Assembly (NCBI GenBank): GCA_903835655.1
Contig: CAILNT010000061.1
Coordinates: 25,390-89,389, forward strand
Reading direction: 5' to 3'
From: an uncultured Pseudomonadota bacterium
Lineage (GTDB): Bacteria > Pseudomonadota > Gammaproteobacteria > Burkholderiales > Thiobacillaceae
DNA length: 64,000 bases
Under the pieces are notes generated by a model. That model was not told where the DNA came from. It worked only from the letters and a program-made list of their open reading frames with translations, and searched no databases. Made by a program: the position numbers and the translations under genes. Each line of letters starts with the position of its first letter. The first letter of the stretch is position 1. This document shows, one piece after another, positions 35,007 through 44,456 of the stretch.

Positions 35007-37981
35007 GTGACCGGACGGTAAATCTTTCCCTGCGCAGCTGGCTCTCCCTGGCTTTTCTCGCCATCGCCGCCCTGCCGCTGGCGGGGACCAGCCAGTACCT
35101 GCTTTCCGCCTATGAAAACTCGTTGCGCCAGACCGTGGCCGAGAACCTGGGACACGTCGCCGACAAGAAAGCGGCGCAGATCGACGCCTATTTGAACGAA
35201 CGCTATGACGACGTCCTGGAAATGAGCGCCGCACCGAACCTGGCGATTGCGCTACGGCGGCTTACCGATGCCTGGACGCGCCTGGGCCACGACAGCCCGG
35301 CCTATCGCCGTCTGTGCGAGGGAATCGACCCCGTTCTGGCCTTTCGCAACCCGCACTACTACGATTACCTTCTGGTGGACCTGCATGGCAATGTGGTCTA
35401 TTCGGTCAAACACGAAGCCGATCTCGGCAGCAATCTGTTGACCGGACCATTGCGCAACACGCATCTGGCCGAAGGTTTCCGCCTGGCGAGCGGCTATCTG
35501 CAAACCAACCTCACGCCCTTTCTCGAATACGCTCCCTCCGGCAACCTGCCCGCGAGTTTCCTGGTCACCCCGATCTTTCAGCGCGGGCGATCCATCGGCG
35601 TCCTGGTATTGCAGATCAACCTCGAACAACTGCAATCGGTGACTTCTGCCCGGGACGGCCTGGGGCTCAGCGGGGAAACCGTGCTCGCCACGCGCTCGGG
35701 GAACGAAGCGCTCTACACCGGCCCCTTGCGCCACATCGAGCATGCCGCCTTCCGCTATCGCATTCCCTTGAAGGACGCTGCCCAACCGATGCAGCAGGCG
35801 TTGAGCGGTGTCGCCGGTAGCGGCATCACCCACGATTACGCGCACCGCGAAATCCTGGCTGCCTGGCGCTACCTGCCGGCCTTGCGCTGGGGCATGGTGG
35901 TCAAGATCGACACCGAGGAAGCCCTGGCCCCACTCTCGCGCCTGCGCCGTATCGCTTATTCGGGGTTGACCCTGGTGTTGGTGCTGACCTGGCTCATGGC
36001 CTGGCGTTTCGGCATGCGCCTGATTCGCCCGATGCGGCTCTTGCTGCGGGCGACCCGCGACCTCGCCGCGGGTGCCGTCGGCACCCAGGTAGAGATCGCG
36101 GGGCCGCGCGAATTCCGCCAACTGGCGGGAGCCTTCAACCACATGAGCACACGCCTGGCTCGGCTCACCGGCGGCCTGGAGGACGAAGTGGCCGAGCGCA
36201 CGAGTGCGCTGGCCGCGGCCACCCGCGAGGCCAAAGCCGCCAATCAGGCGAAAAGCGATTTCCTTGCCAACATGAGCCATGAAATCCGCACCCCGATGAA
36301 TGCGGTGATCGGCCTGTCGCAATTGCTGCTCGATACCCCGCTGGACCGCAGGCAACACGACTACGTCGCCAAACTGCTGACTTCGTCGCGTGCACTGTTG
36401 AGCATCCTCAACGACATCCTCGACTATTCCAAGATCGAGGCCGGCCGTCTGGAGTTGGAAGACGTCGAATTCCGGATCGAGGAACTGCTCGAGAATCTCT
36501 GCGCCCTGTTCACCGTGCGCGCCGAGGAAAAAGGCATCGTGCTGCGCTTTGATGTGGCCCCCGAGGTACCCAGCCATCTGCGCGGCGATCCCCTGCGGCT
36601 CTCCCAGGTGCTCAGCAACCTGGTCGGCAATGCCGTCAAGTTCACCCGGCAAGGCGAGGTCTGCCTCGGCGTCACCGCTACCCGGCTGGAGGGCCGCGCG
36701 CTCCGCCTGGACTTCTCGGTGCGGGATAGCGGCATCGGCATATCCGCGGAGCAACAGACCCAGCTCTTCACCCCCTTCTCGCAGGCAGATGCCTCGATCA
36801 CGCGCCAGTTCGGCGGCAGTGGACTGGGACTGAGCATCTGCCGGCGCCTGGTGCAATTGATGGGCGGGGAAATCGGCCTGGAGAGCACGCCGGAACTGGG
36901 AAGTCGTTTTTATTTCAGCGTGCCGCTCACTGTGGCTGCGGGCGCGCCCGAACCCGCGACCGAGAGCCCCACCCTGGGCGACGAACTTGCCGAACTGACA
37001 CGGGATATCCGTGGCGCCCGCGTCCTGCTGGTGGAAGACAATCCCACCAACCGCGTGGTGGCCAAGGCATTTCTGGAGAAAATGGGTCTGTGGGTGGAGC
37101 TTGCCCAACACGGCGCGGAGGCGGTGGAAATGGTGGCCGGCACGCCTTACGACGCCGTCCTCATGGACTTGCAGATGCCGGTGATGGACGGCTTCGAGGC
37201 GACCCGGGAAATTCGCGCCCGCACGGCCACCCTGCCGATCATCGCCATGACCGCGGCCGCCATGAGCCAGGATCGCCGGGCTACCGAGGCCGCGGGCATG
37301 AACGCCCACGTTGCCAAGCCGGTCGACCCGCGCGAACTGGCCCGTGTCCTGGTGCAATGCATTCCGGTGCGAGCCGGTGCGGCGAACGCGCCGCGGGCGC
37401 CGGGTAAGGTTGCCCCCTTCAGTCTCCCGGGCCTCGACCTGGCGGGAGCCGTGCGTAACATGGACGACGACTGGGCGCTGTTGCGCGTCATATTGCAGAG
37501 CTTTTACGCGGACTTCGCCGATGCCAGCCATCGGATCGAGGTTCTTCTGGCCGCGGGGAAGGTCGATGACGCCAGGCGCATCGTCCACAGCATCAAGGGC
37601 CTCGCGCGCAACATCGGCGCGGGCGCGCTGGGAGCCGCGGCGGCTCGGTTCGACGCGAACTTGCTGGCGGGCAAGGCCACGCCGAATGCCGAATTTTCCG
37701 ACGTGCTGGGCGCCGTGCTGCGCGCCCTGGCGCGGTTGGACGCCAGGCCCGTGGCCGGCCGGGAACGGACCGATGCCCGCCCGCTGCTGCGCGAGCTCGC
37801 CGCCATGCTCGAGGCGTCCAAAATCGTGCCGCATGAATTTCGCGACCTCCTGGAAGCCGCCCTGGCAGGCCACGTGGAACGAAAATCCGTCGAGCGACTG
37901 CTGCACCAGCTTGGCCGGCTCGACTACGAGGCCGCGCAGATCACGCTGCTCCACCTCGCCCGGGCAATCGAGGCACCTTGA
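35003..37981 (+). CDS. Hybrid histidine kinase with dCache-like sensor, REC and Hpt
   Basis: A 992-aa membrane kinase. Membrane segments lie at about residues 10-30 and 305-330 around a large extracytoplasmic Cache-like domain ([15 protein letters not shown] region). Then HAMP, HisKA with His426 in SHEIRTPMN, HATPase_c (NAVKF, DSGIG, GSGLGL), a receiver with Asp722 in LMDLQMPV, and an Hpt domain with His862 in VHSIKG. This full phosphorelay could phosphorylate the REC of the EAL-CZB-REC-GGDEF protein encoded first in the operon. The ATG overlaps the stop of the binding lipoprotein, and ogt begins on its own stop. Confidence 0.92.
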   Translation: MSDRTVNLSLRSWLSLAFLAIAALPLAGTSQYLLSAYENSLRQTVAENLGHVADKKAAQIDAYLNERYDDVLEMSAAPNLAIALRRLTDAWTRLGHDSPAYRRLCEGIDPVLAFRNPHYYDYLLVDLHGNVVYSVKHEADLGSNLLTGPLRNTHLAEGFRLASGYLQTNLTPFLEYAPSGNLPASFLVTPIFQRGRSIGVLVLQINLEQLQSVTSARDGLGLSGETVLATRSGNEALYTGPLRHIEHAAFRYRIPLKDAAQPMQQALSGVAGSGITHDYAHREILAAWRYLPALRWGMVVKIDTEEALAPLSRLRRIAYSGLTLVLVLTWLMAWRFGMRLIRPMRLLLRATRDLAAGAVGTQVEIAGPREFRQLAGAFNHMSTRLARLTGGLEDEVAERTSALAAATREAKAANQAKSDFLANMSHEIRTPMNAVIGLSQLLLDTPLDRRQHDYVAKLLTSSRALLSILNDILDYSKIEAGRLELEDVEFRIEELLENLCALFTVRAEEKGIVLRFDVAPEVPSHLRGDPLRLSQVLSNLVGNAVKFTRQGEVCLGVTATRLEGRALRLDFSVRDSGIGISAEQQTQLFTPFSQADASITRQFGGSGLGLSICRRLVQLMGGEIGLESTPELGSRFYFSVPLTVAAGAPEPATESPTLGDELAELTRDIRGARVLLVEDNPTNRVVAKAFLEKMGLWVELAQHGAEAVEMVAGTPYDAVLMDLQMPVMDGFEATREIRARTATLPIIAMTAAAMSQDRRATEAAGMNAHVAKPVDPRELARVLVQCIPVRAGAANAPRAPGKVAPFSLPGLDLAGAVRNMDDDWALLRVILQSFYADFADASHRIEVLLAAGKVDDARRIVHSIKGLARNIGAGALGAAAARFDANLLAGKATPNAEFSDVLGAVLRALARLDARPVAGRERTDARPLLRELAAMLEASKIVPHEFRDLLEAALAGHVERKSVERLLHQLGRLDYEAAQITLLHLARAIEAP

Positions 37982-38484
37982 TCCCCCGCCCAGACGCCAT
38001 CCTGCCCGCGCCCTTTGCCGCGATCGGCGTCTACCTTGGCGCTGGCGCGCTACTGCGGCTGGAACTCCTGCCGCGCGCCACGCCCTCATGGGTACCGGAC
38101 ACCCCGCTCGTCCGGGAAATCGCCGCGCAACTCGAAGCTTACTTCGCCGACCCGGCCCAGCGTTTCGATTTGCCCCTGGCCCCCTGCGGCACGGTCTTTC
38201 GCCGCCGTGTCTGGCAGGCTCTACCCGAAATTCCCGTAGGCCAGACGCTCTCCTACGCCGAACTCGCCCGCCGCGTCGGCTCCGGCGCCCGAGCGGTAGG
38301 CCAGGCGCTGGGGGACAATCCCTGGCCCATCATCCTCCCCTGCCATCGCGTCGTCGCCGCGCACGGCCTGGGCGGCTTCAACCACAGTGTCGGGGGAGAT
38401 GAGCTCGAGAGCAAGCGCTGGCTGCTGGCACACGAAGGGGCACACGCCTTGATTCCTCAGTTGAACGCTCATCTTCCCCCGTGA
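37978..38484 (+). CDS. ogt: Methylated-DNA-protein cysteine methyltransferase
   Basis: A 168-aa suicide repair protein removing alkyl groups from O6 of guanine. The acceptor cysteine is in LPCHRVV, with the Asn-hinge NPWPIILPC before it, and the [11 protein letters not shown] recognition region is present. It starts at TTG overlapping the kinase stop (TTGA). Its last 12 codons coincide with the start of a dispersed repeat (38,447), so the C-terminus [11 protein letters not shown] may have been shaped by the repeat. Confidence 0.93.
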   Translation: MIPRPDAILPAPFAAIGVYLGAGALLRLELLPRATPSWVPDTPLVREIAAQLEAYFADPAQRFDLPLAPCGTVFRRRVWQALPEIPVGQTLSYAELARRVGSGARAVGQALGDNPWPIILPCHRVVAAHGLGGFNHSVGGDELESKRWLLAHEGAHALIPQLNAHLPP

Positions 38485-38577
38485 GGCCCGATGAACATTG
38501 AGGCTCGCACCTTCGATCACACTCACCCTTTGGGCGAACTCGCCACGCACCCGATTGCACGCCTGGCTGCGTTGTAC
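38447..38577 (+). repeat. 130-bp dispersed repeat, copy 1
   Basis: About 130 bases from CCTTGATTCCTCAGTTGAAC to GCTGCGTTGTAC match the last 141 bases of the window (63,860-64,000) with scattered changes and a 10-base indel. Both contain GTGAGG-CCCATGAA-ATTGAGG and a CTCACCC/GGGTGAG palindrome (decayed in this copy). The differences do not preserve a reading frame, so the repeat is noncoding. It starts inside the 3' end of ogt and marks the left edge of the AT-rich island. Confidence 0.85.
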
Positions 38578-39130
38578 CCGCAAGGGGTAGACCGGATCCG
38601 AAGGGTGCAACCTATTCGCCACCATATTGCCCCCACACAGTATGCGCAATTGTCACCCTTCGTCACCAGACTGCACCAGATCAGCGAATAGTACAAAGAA
38701 GTTTGTCTTTACTGCCATTCGGAAAGATGAGAGGCGAAGGAAGCCTCCACGGGCTCGACGTACCGGCGCGGACCGGAAGTGGTGATCTTGATGAACATGT
38801 CGCCGCTGTAGAGTTGTTATCAATGGAACACATTGTAAGTACAGCATAGACGTGTCACTACAGGATAAAATCAGGCGCGAAAATTCACGAAGGGTGTCGA
38901 ACTTGGCAAGTACGGATCTGTGCGGGGGACACACAGTAATGGGTGTCTCTGCCACGCTGGGCCTCTCTCACACTGCCAGCGAGTTATGGCGTGAACATCC
39001 ACTATTTCGTGTACAATGGTCGGCCATGGGCGGGCCTGTTACGTTCGTTCTCTTCGCATATTATCAAGCCGGGTGAAAATCTGTAGGTTGCTTATCCGAT
39101 TCACATCCAACTCAATGGGACGACCTGTTT
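38485..39130. other. Noncoding left margin of the island
   Basis: About 645 bases with no convincing gene. It holds the dispersed repeat, an IS transposase fragment on the minus strand, and AT-rich sequence up to the PqqD-like gene. A 74-codon frame from a GTG at 38,852 has no ribosome-binding site and no recognisable content. A TACAAT at 39,012 is a possible -10 for the island operon, without a good -35. Confidence 0.5.
38709..38798 (-). pseudogene. Fragment of an IS transposase N-terminus (IS1634-like)
   Basis: A 29-codon frame starts MFIKITTSGPRRYVEPVEA, which matches the opening of transposases that I recall from the IS1634 group, then loses similarity and stops. Only about 18 residues are recognisable, so it is a relic of an insertion at the island edge. 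Confidence 0.45.
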
Positions 39131-39568
39131 ATGAAGACCACGTCTTATACGATAAATCGCCACGATGTCGTCGATGAGGTGATCGATGGTGAAGCCATTT
39201 TGATCAACCTCAAATCAGGTAGCTACTACAGCTTGGAGGGTACGGCCTGTGCCATTTGGGAACGGCTATTATTAGGCCCCCTCTGCGAAGGAGCTTTGCC
39301 GATGTTCATGGGCCAACATTTCGAGGGTGCCGACCCAGCCATGACGGTGGAGGTTAAGAAATTTCTGGAAGAAATGGTAACGAATGGTTTGCTCCATGCC
39401 TCTGATAGCAATGCGGAAATTGTAAACGACACGACAACGAAAAACCGCGTCGCCTATGCCTCGCCCGTGCTATCCAAGTACACGGACATGGAAGCCTTGC
39501 TGCTTATCGACCCGATCCACGACGTAACGCCAACAGGTTGGCCCGCGTACCGAGGAGAGAACTCTTGA
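39131..39568 (+). CDS. PqqD-family peptide carrier (RRE-like)
   Basis: A 145-aa protein whose first 95 residues are a PqqD-type winged helix (VVDEVIDGEAILINLKSG, then YYSLEGTACAIWERL). PqqD-like domains bind leader peptides of ribosomally made, modified peptides and hand them to the enzymes. The C-terminal extension has LLLIDPIHDVTPTGWP, a conserved tail of the PqqD proteins found next to HprK-like kinases. Its stop overlaps the TTG of the kinase gene, so the two are coupled. No precursor peptide is recognised nearby. Codon use is more AT-rich than in the flanking genes. Confidence 0.8.
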   Translation: MKTTSYTINRHDVVDEVIDGEAILINLKSGSYYSLEGTACAIWERLLLGPLCEGALPMFMGQHFEGADPAMTVEVKKFLEEMVTNGLLHASDSNAEIVNDTTTKNRVAYASPVLSKYTDMEALLLIDPIHDVTPTGWPAYRGENS

Positions 39569-40599
39569 GCCTTCCCACCTCGTCCGATCCGGCTGCTTCT
39601 TTTCATGATGCATTGTTCCTGGCAAAGGATCGCGCTTGGTCATTGGGCGTGGCTTCAGACCGCAGCTTCGATTTGGCGGGGTATCATGTCAGTTGTCATT
39701 TCGCCGACTCCGCCATGCCCGGATTGATTTTGCCGGCACTGGCGCATCACCCTGCCGCGAACTCGGAAAGAAGTGGATTGGATGTCTACGTCTGGGATGG
39801 CAAGGCAAGTGGGGTGACCGTACCTGACGCGCCCTGGGCCACCTCGAAAGATAATGCGTGGCAATGCGATACACCGCGCTATTTCGGTCTGTACTTACCG
39901 ACACTGAATAGCCTGCTGTGGTTGGATCGCGAATTAAATCGGGCTATCTACTGGACCCCCGATGCGTCGCAGATGCCGATCGCGGAAAGGGGATCGCCAC
40001 TTTTATTGCTTTGGGGAGCCTGGCTGTCCGGCCTAGGCGTACATCTCGTGCATGCTGCTGCGGTGAGCGGTATACGCGGCGCAGCGCTCTTGCTGGGGCC
40101 AAGCGGATCGGGAAAATCAACCACGGCGCTATCCTGCCTGGACTCGCCATTGCAATACCTGGGCGACGATTATTGCCTTATCCGAGCCGATCCAGAGCCG
40201 ACTGTTTTCAGTTTGTACTGCTCGGGCAAGATTCACCGTGGCGACAGGGATTTTCATCCCCACCTTGAACCCGCTTACGCAGGAGAAAACGAGGAGAAAA
40301 TATTGTATCAGGCAGTCCCCACGCTACAACTGAAACTTGCCCAGCGAGCGAAAATTGTCGCGTTATTCGCCGTGACTGTAGGCGAAGTGGAAAGCCCTAG
40401 AATAGAAAGAATTTCCGCCATGCAGGCACTGACGGCGGTCGCGCCCAACACCGTTTTGCAATTGCGCGTTGGCATCGACTCAAGGCACACCCTAAAATCG
40501 ATTTCAGCCATTGCCCAACAGACCCCGTGTTATTCACTTTATTTGGGTCTTGATCGCAAGGAAAACGTGAATTTATTGACTGAATTCCTGGCCAGATAA
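39565..40599 (+). CDS. HPr kinase/phosphorylase-like kinase
   Basis: A 344-aa protein with a PEPCK/HprK-type P-loop, GPSGSGKST at residues 178-186, and the acidic pair Asp201-Asp202 in YLGDDYCLI. The N-terminal 150 residues are family-specific. Related kinases phosphorylate lasso peptides or act in the HPr-related systems described with PqqD proteins; there is no HPr gene here. A GAGGAGA site precedes the TTG start, which overlaps the PqqD stop. The substrate, peptide or sugar, is not known. Confidence 0.8.
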   Translation: MSLPTSSDPAASFHDALFLAKDRAWSLGVASDRSFDLAGYHVSCHFADSAMPGLILPALAHHPAANSERSGLDVYVWDGKASGVTVPDAPWATSKDNAWQCDTPRYFGLYLPTLNSLLWLDRELNRAIYWTPDASQMPIAERGSPLLLLWGAWLSGLGVHLVHAAAVSGIRGAALLLGPSGSGKSTTALSCLDSPLQYLGDDYCLIRADPEPTVFSLYCSGKIHRGDRDFHPHLEPAYAGENEEKILYQAVPTLQLKLAQRAKIVALFAVTVGEVESPRIERISAMQALTAVAPNTVLQLRVGIDSRHTLKSISAIAQQTPCYSLYLGLDRKENVNLLTEFLAR

Positions 40600-40614
40600 T
40601 TTCATCTACTGGCC

Positions 40615-41715
40615 ATGCGCATACTTCACTGGACGGAATCCTTTCATCCCCGTATCGGTGGCATGGAGGTGTTTGTCCGGCACTTGGTCGAGCATCAAAT
40701 CAGCCAAGGCCATCGATGCCAGATCATAACAGGAGCGTTGCCTGACCAGAGCGAGTTCGACGACAGTCTGGGCTACACCATAACGAGACTTCATTTCCAG
40801 CGTAGTTTGATCGCACGCTCCCTGGTCGGGATAATGAAAATACAACAGAAAGTGGACACCTTGGTGGCAGATTTCTCGCCAGATTTGCTACACCTACACA
40901 CCAGCCAGGCGTCCGCGTTTTTCTATACTCGGGCCCGTAACCTGCCAAAGGCTTTATATACTGCGCATGATGGACTACTGGAAACCATCCACACGTCTTC
41001 CTCGTTACTGGAAAAGATCCTGTCGTCTGTCGTTAGCGTTGTTGCCCCCTCGGATTTCGTCGCGACGAAACTGCGCCAACTATTTCCCACTGCGGAACAG
41101 AAAATCGAGCGGGTATACGGTAGCTTGCCATGCGCTATATTCGCCGACCGCCAGACTGACTTCCCCTCCACGCCATACCACCTTCTCGCCATGGGAAGGT
41201 TGATTCCGGAAAAGGGCTTCGATGTGTTCCTCCGGGCCGTGGCGAGAGTGCATAAGTCATTCCCAAACATGAAGGTAACCATCTCCGGGGACGGCCCGGA
41301 GGCGGATTCTCTACGTGGATTGGCCGCCACACTGGCACTGGACAACACGGTTCACTTTACTGGCTGGACCCAGCCCGAGGCAATTTCTGATTTGATCGCG
41401 GCGGCGGCCATCGTGGTCGTTCCCTCGCTTTGGCAGGAACCCTTCGGCCTCGTCGCTCTGCAGGCTATGCAGCAAGGTCGGCCGGTCATCGCTTCCCGTG
41501 TCGGTGGACTGCAGGATATCGTTGAAGAGCGGACTGGCTACCTCGTGCCTCCAGGCGATGACGATGCCTTGGCTGATGCGATCATTGCCCTGCTGAACTC
41601 CCCGGAACAGCTTTCCACCTGGGGACGCAACGCGGCATTGCTTGCCGCCACGAAGTTCGCCTGGTCCGATTGCGTTGATGCCTATCAACGGCTTTATGAG
41701 GACATGACCCGTTAA
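40615..41715 (+). CDS. Glycosyltransferase family 4 (first copy)
   Basis: A 366-aa GT-B retaining glycosyltransferase. N-terminal MRILHWTESFHPRIGGMEVFV is the acceptor domain, and the donor domain shows GRLIPEKGFD and the E-x7-E signature EPFGLVALQAM. It begins 15 bases after the kinase gene. With the second GT4 and the GT2 it would build or extend a glycan on a lipid or peptide; sugars are not predictable. Confidence 0.88.
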   Translation: MRILHWTESFHPRIGGMEVFVRHLVEHQISQGHRCQIITGALPDQSEFDDSLGYTITRLHFQRSLIARSLVGIMKIQQKVDTLVADFSPDLLHLHTSQASAFFYTRARNLPKALYTAHDGLLETIHTSSSLLEKILSSVVSVVAPSDFVATKLRQLFPTAEQKIERVYGSLPCAIFADRQTDFPSTPYHLLAMGRLIPEKGFDVFLRAVARVHKSFPNMKVTISGDGPEADSLRGLAATLALDNTVHFTGWTQPEAISDLIAAAAIVVVPSLWQEPFGLVALQAMQQGRPVIASRVGGLQDIVEERTGYLVPPGDDDALADAIIALLNSPEQLSTWGRNAALLAATKFAWSDCVDAYQRLYEDMTR

Positions 41716-41725
41716 CATCCTGCAG

Positions 41726-42814
41726 ATGAGCCCTCTTTTCCCTCCCAATATCGGAGGCATAGAGCTGTTTACCAGTTCGATCAGCCTGTCGCTGAAGGAG
41801 CGTGGACACAGGGTCCAGGTGCTCAGCTTCCGCAACGATCAAACGCTGCCGGACACGAAGGACTGGAATGGCATTGCCGTATGCCGAGTCTCTTTTTTGC
41901 AAGGCATCGCGCTGCGTAATCCGGCGATGCTCCTGAGAGCTCAGAAGGATATCCGCGCGACCGTTGAAGCTTTCTCGCCCGATGTCGTTCATCTCCATGT
42001 CGGCGGCCCGATTCTGCACGCCTATCTGGGTTGTCCCGCGTTTCGAGGTATCCCGCTCCTGGTGACCGTGCATGACCTTCCCGACAGTGCCGACCAGTTC
42101 CCGACAGTCAAAAGTCTCCTGCAGCAGGCAGACTGGATCACGACAAACTCGCGGATACGCCTTGATGACACAGTGCGTTTTCAGCCTTCGGCCCGCGATC
42201 GTGCCGAATGCCTTTATGTCGGCAAGCCGGTGGTGACATGCTCGACAGCGGTGGAACGTAGCCAAAATCCTTTGCTGTTCATGGCGGGGCGGCAGGTGAT
42301 GGATAAAGGTTTTGACCTTGCCATCGATGCCTTCGCCGAGGTCCATAAGCGACACCCACAGGCAAAACTTGTGCTGGCGGGAACCGGCCCGATGCACGAA
42401 ACTCTCCACCGGATGACAGAAGCGCTGGGCTTGCGGGAATCGGTGCAACTGCTCGGGGTCGTCAGCGCCGAGCAGTTGGCCGAATGGCTTGCCCGGTCCT
42501 GGTTTGCCTTGGTACCGTCCCGGCACAGTGAATCCTTCGGCTTGGTGGCGCTGGAAGCGATGCAAGCTGGACGCGCGGTTTTGGCCAGTCGCATCGGGGG
42601 GCTGCCCGAAGTGGTCGATGACGGTGTCACTGGCCTCCTGGTGGAACCGGGTTCAGCATCCGCGCTGGCGCAGGGAATGGAGCGACTCCTGAAGGATACG
42701 GAGCAAACGTTCGCCATGGGGCAAGCGGGCCGTAACCGGGCGAATAGTCTGTTCGACTGGGAAAAGTGTGTGAACGGTTATGAAGAGATATTGATGCGGG
42801 TTGCGAAATCATGA
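41726..42814 (+). CDS. Glycosyltransferase family 4 (second copy)
   Basis: A 362-aa GT-B enzyme. It starts MSPLFPPNIGGIELF and has GRQVMDKGFD and ESFGLVALEAM as donor-site motifs. Family members usually begin with about five more residues (xNILQMSPLFPP); those residues are encoded just upstream as VNILQ, but the first codon is GTT, not a start, and a stop lies two codons before. So either the ATG at 41,726 is used or the N-terminus is slightly damaged. The stop overlaps the ATG of the sulfotransferase. Confidence 0.87.
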   Translation: MSPLFPPNIGGIELFTSSISLSLKERGHRVQVLSFRNDQTLPDTKDWNGIAVCRVSFLQGIALRNPAMLLRAQKDIRATVEAFSPDVVHLHVGGPILHAYLGCPAFRGIPLLVTVHDLPDSADQFPTVKSLLQQADWITTNSRIRLDDTVRFQPSARDRAECLYVGKPVVTCSTAVERSQNPLLFMAGRQVMDKGFDLAIDAFAEVHKRHPQAKLVLAGTGPMHETLHRMTEALGLRESVQLLGVVSAEQLAEWLARSWFALVPSRHSESFGLVALEAMQAGRAVLASRIGGLPEVVDDGVTGLLVEPGSASALAQGMERLLKDTEQTFAMGQAGRNRANSLFDWEKCVNGYEEILMRVAKS

Positions 42815-43704
42815 CATTGCCCAATTTCATCATCATCGGCGCCGCTCGAAGCGGAACAAGCGCCATGACAACTTTCCTACGTGCCCACCCTGATGTGCGC
42901 ATGCCCTACAAGGAACCGAACTACTTTAGCGGCTGGGAGAATCGCTTAAAGTTCGCTGGCCCCTGCTATCCCCCGTCACACCCCCCACCCCCTGCTGACT
43001 TTTCCACACTAGACACCTACAAGGCGCTGTTTGCCGGAACCGGTGAAGCCCAAGCACGAGGAGAGGCATCGGTATCCTATTTGATCGATGCGGCGACGCC
43101 GGAGCGGATCGCCAAGACCCTGCCAGAGGTCAGGCTGATCACCCTGTTGAGACAGCCGGCGGAGCGATCCTACGCACACTTTCTCCATTCCAGAATGGAA
43201 GGCATCGAACCGTGTTCAGACTTCCTGGCCACCTTAAGGCAAGATTATGAGCGGCGAAAGAACAACTGGCATCCTAAGCTAAGTTACGTCAGCGGATCCC
43301 ATTACGCCGAGCCGATGGCCAGATATTTCAAGTATTTTGCCCGTGACCGGATACGCATCCATCTGTACGAGGACTGGAACGAAACGCCCTTGGTGGTCTG
43401 GCAGGATATAATGACATATCTGGATATCGATACCGGCTTCGTCCCGGATTTTTCCCGGCGCGTCAACGTGTCCAGACTTGAAAATACGTCGGGAAAGCGC
43501 GGCCAACTCATCAGGAAAGTCACCCGTAAACTGGTCCCGGCGTCGTTGCGTGGGACCATAAGGAAGCTCGTCGAACCGGGTGCCCCACCTCCAGCCAAGC
43601 TCGACCCCGGCGTACGCGACGAACTGACCGAGCGATACTTTCGCGAGGATATACTTCGACTTCAGGAGATGCTGGGTCGCGATCTTAGATGTTGGCTGTC
43701 ATGA
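42811..43704 (+). CDS. PAPS-dependent sulfotransferase
   Basis: A 297-aa cytosolic-type sulfotransferase. The 5'-phosphosulfate loop GAARSGTSAM (residues 10-19) and the 3'-phosphate site LLRQPAERSYAHF (Arg114, Ser120) are both visible. It would transfer sulfate from PAPS to a hydroxyl of a sugar or of a modified peptide. Starts on ATGA overlapping the GT4 stop and ends on an ATGA overlap with the epimerase gene. Confidence 0.88.
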   Translation: MTLPNFIIIGAARSGTSAMTTFLRAHPDVRMPYKEPNYFSGWENRLKFAGPCYPPSHPPPPADFSTLDTYKALFAGTGEAQARGEASVSYLIDAATPERIAKTLPEVRLITLLRQPAERSYAHFLHSRMEGIEPCSDFLATLRQDYERRKNNWHPKLSYVSGSHYAEPMARYFKYFARDRIRIHLYEDWNETPLVVWQDIMTYLDIDTGFVPDFSRRVNVSRLENTSGKRGQLIRKVTRKLVPASLRGTIRKLVEPGAPPPAKLDPGVRDELTERYFREDILRLQEMLGRDLRCWLS

Positions 43705-44456
43705 CGATCAATCGCCGTGGGATATTGATTACCGGCGCCAACGGGCGGGTGGGGCGCGTACTGACGAGGGCATGGAGGGAGACCTACGAACTCACGCTGA
43801 TCGATATTCAATCATCCAGACGGCTGTATGGGACGCACGTGATAACCGCGGATGTCCACGATACGGCAGCGATGCGTGCCTTATGCGTGAATAACGATAC
43901 CGTGGTGCACTTGGCAATTTCCGCCAATCTTGGCCATACTGACGAATCGATTTACTGGGCCGATATTTGTGGTGCGCTTGACGTCCTTAACGCCGCGTTG
44001 GCTGCCAACTGCAGGCGGGTGGTATTCGCGAGCAGTCTAGCCATCGAAATTCACCCGAAACAACTCTACAGCCTGACCAAACTGGAAACGGAAAAATATG
44101 CGCGCCAGTTAGCCGAAAGCACGGGCTTATCGATTCATTGCCTCCGTTTGGGCCGTGTCCTGCCGCCAAACGATCGGGCAATCTGGCCGACCACGAAGGG
44201 CTGCGATCGCGTGCTGACTCATGGCGATCTGGTGCGGCTGTTCACATGCAGTATTGAGGCACCGACCAACGTTCATTTCGGCGTCTTCAACGGCACTTCT
44301 AGACATGCCCCATCGTTCTACGATATTTCTTCAAGCCGTATAGAGTTAGGCTATGAGCCTAACGACGATGTGAGCGAACTCGCGCGGCGAAACTATTCTA
44401 CTCCTATCGGGCTGTTGCGAAGGGCGAAATCGAGGTTGCGGCGAGCATGGACTTGA
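43701..44456 (+). CDS. NAD-dependent epimerase/dehydratase (extended SDR)
   Basis: A 251-aa SDR with the nucleotide-binding TGANGRVG at the N-terminus and the catalytic YSLTK. It is short for a sugar-nucleotide epimerase but fits the compact NAD(P)H-binding group. It would supply or modify the sugar used by the neighbouring transferases. I use the ATG at 43,701 that overlaps the sulfotransferase stop; an ATG four codons earlier is also possible. It overlaps the following GT2 by 10 bases. Confidence 0.83.
   Translation: MTINRRGILITGANGRVGRVLTRAWRETYELTLIDIQSSRRLYGTHVITADVHDTAAMRALCVNNDTVVHLAISANLGHTDESIYWADICGALDVLNAALAANCRRVVFASSLAIEIHPKQLYSLTKLETEKYARQLAESTGLSIHCLRLGRVLPPNDRAIWPTTKGCDRVLTHGDLVRLFTCSIEAPTNVHFGVFNGTSRHAPSFYDISSSRIELGYEPNDDVSELARRNYSTPIGLLRRAKSRLRRAWT

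Noticed and set aside
35252..38089. A 945-codon frame on the minus strand opposite the large hybrid kinase
   Set aside because: It is the mirror of a high-GC gene: no family motif, rich in Arg/Gly/Gln/His, and the plus strand carries a complete kinase with ordered domains.
38852..39076. A 74-codon GTG frame upstream of the PqqD gene as a precursor peptide
   Set aside because: No ribosome-binding site and no recognisable leader; the region looks like decayed DNA.
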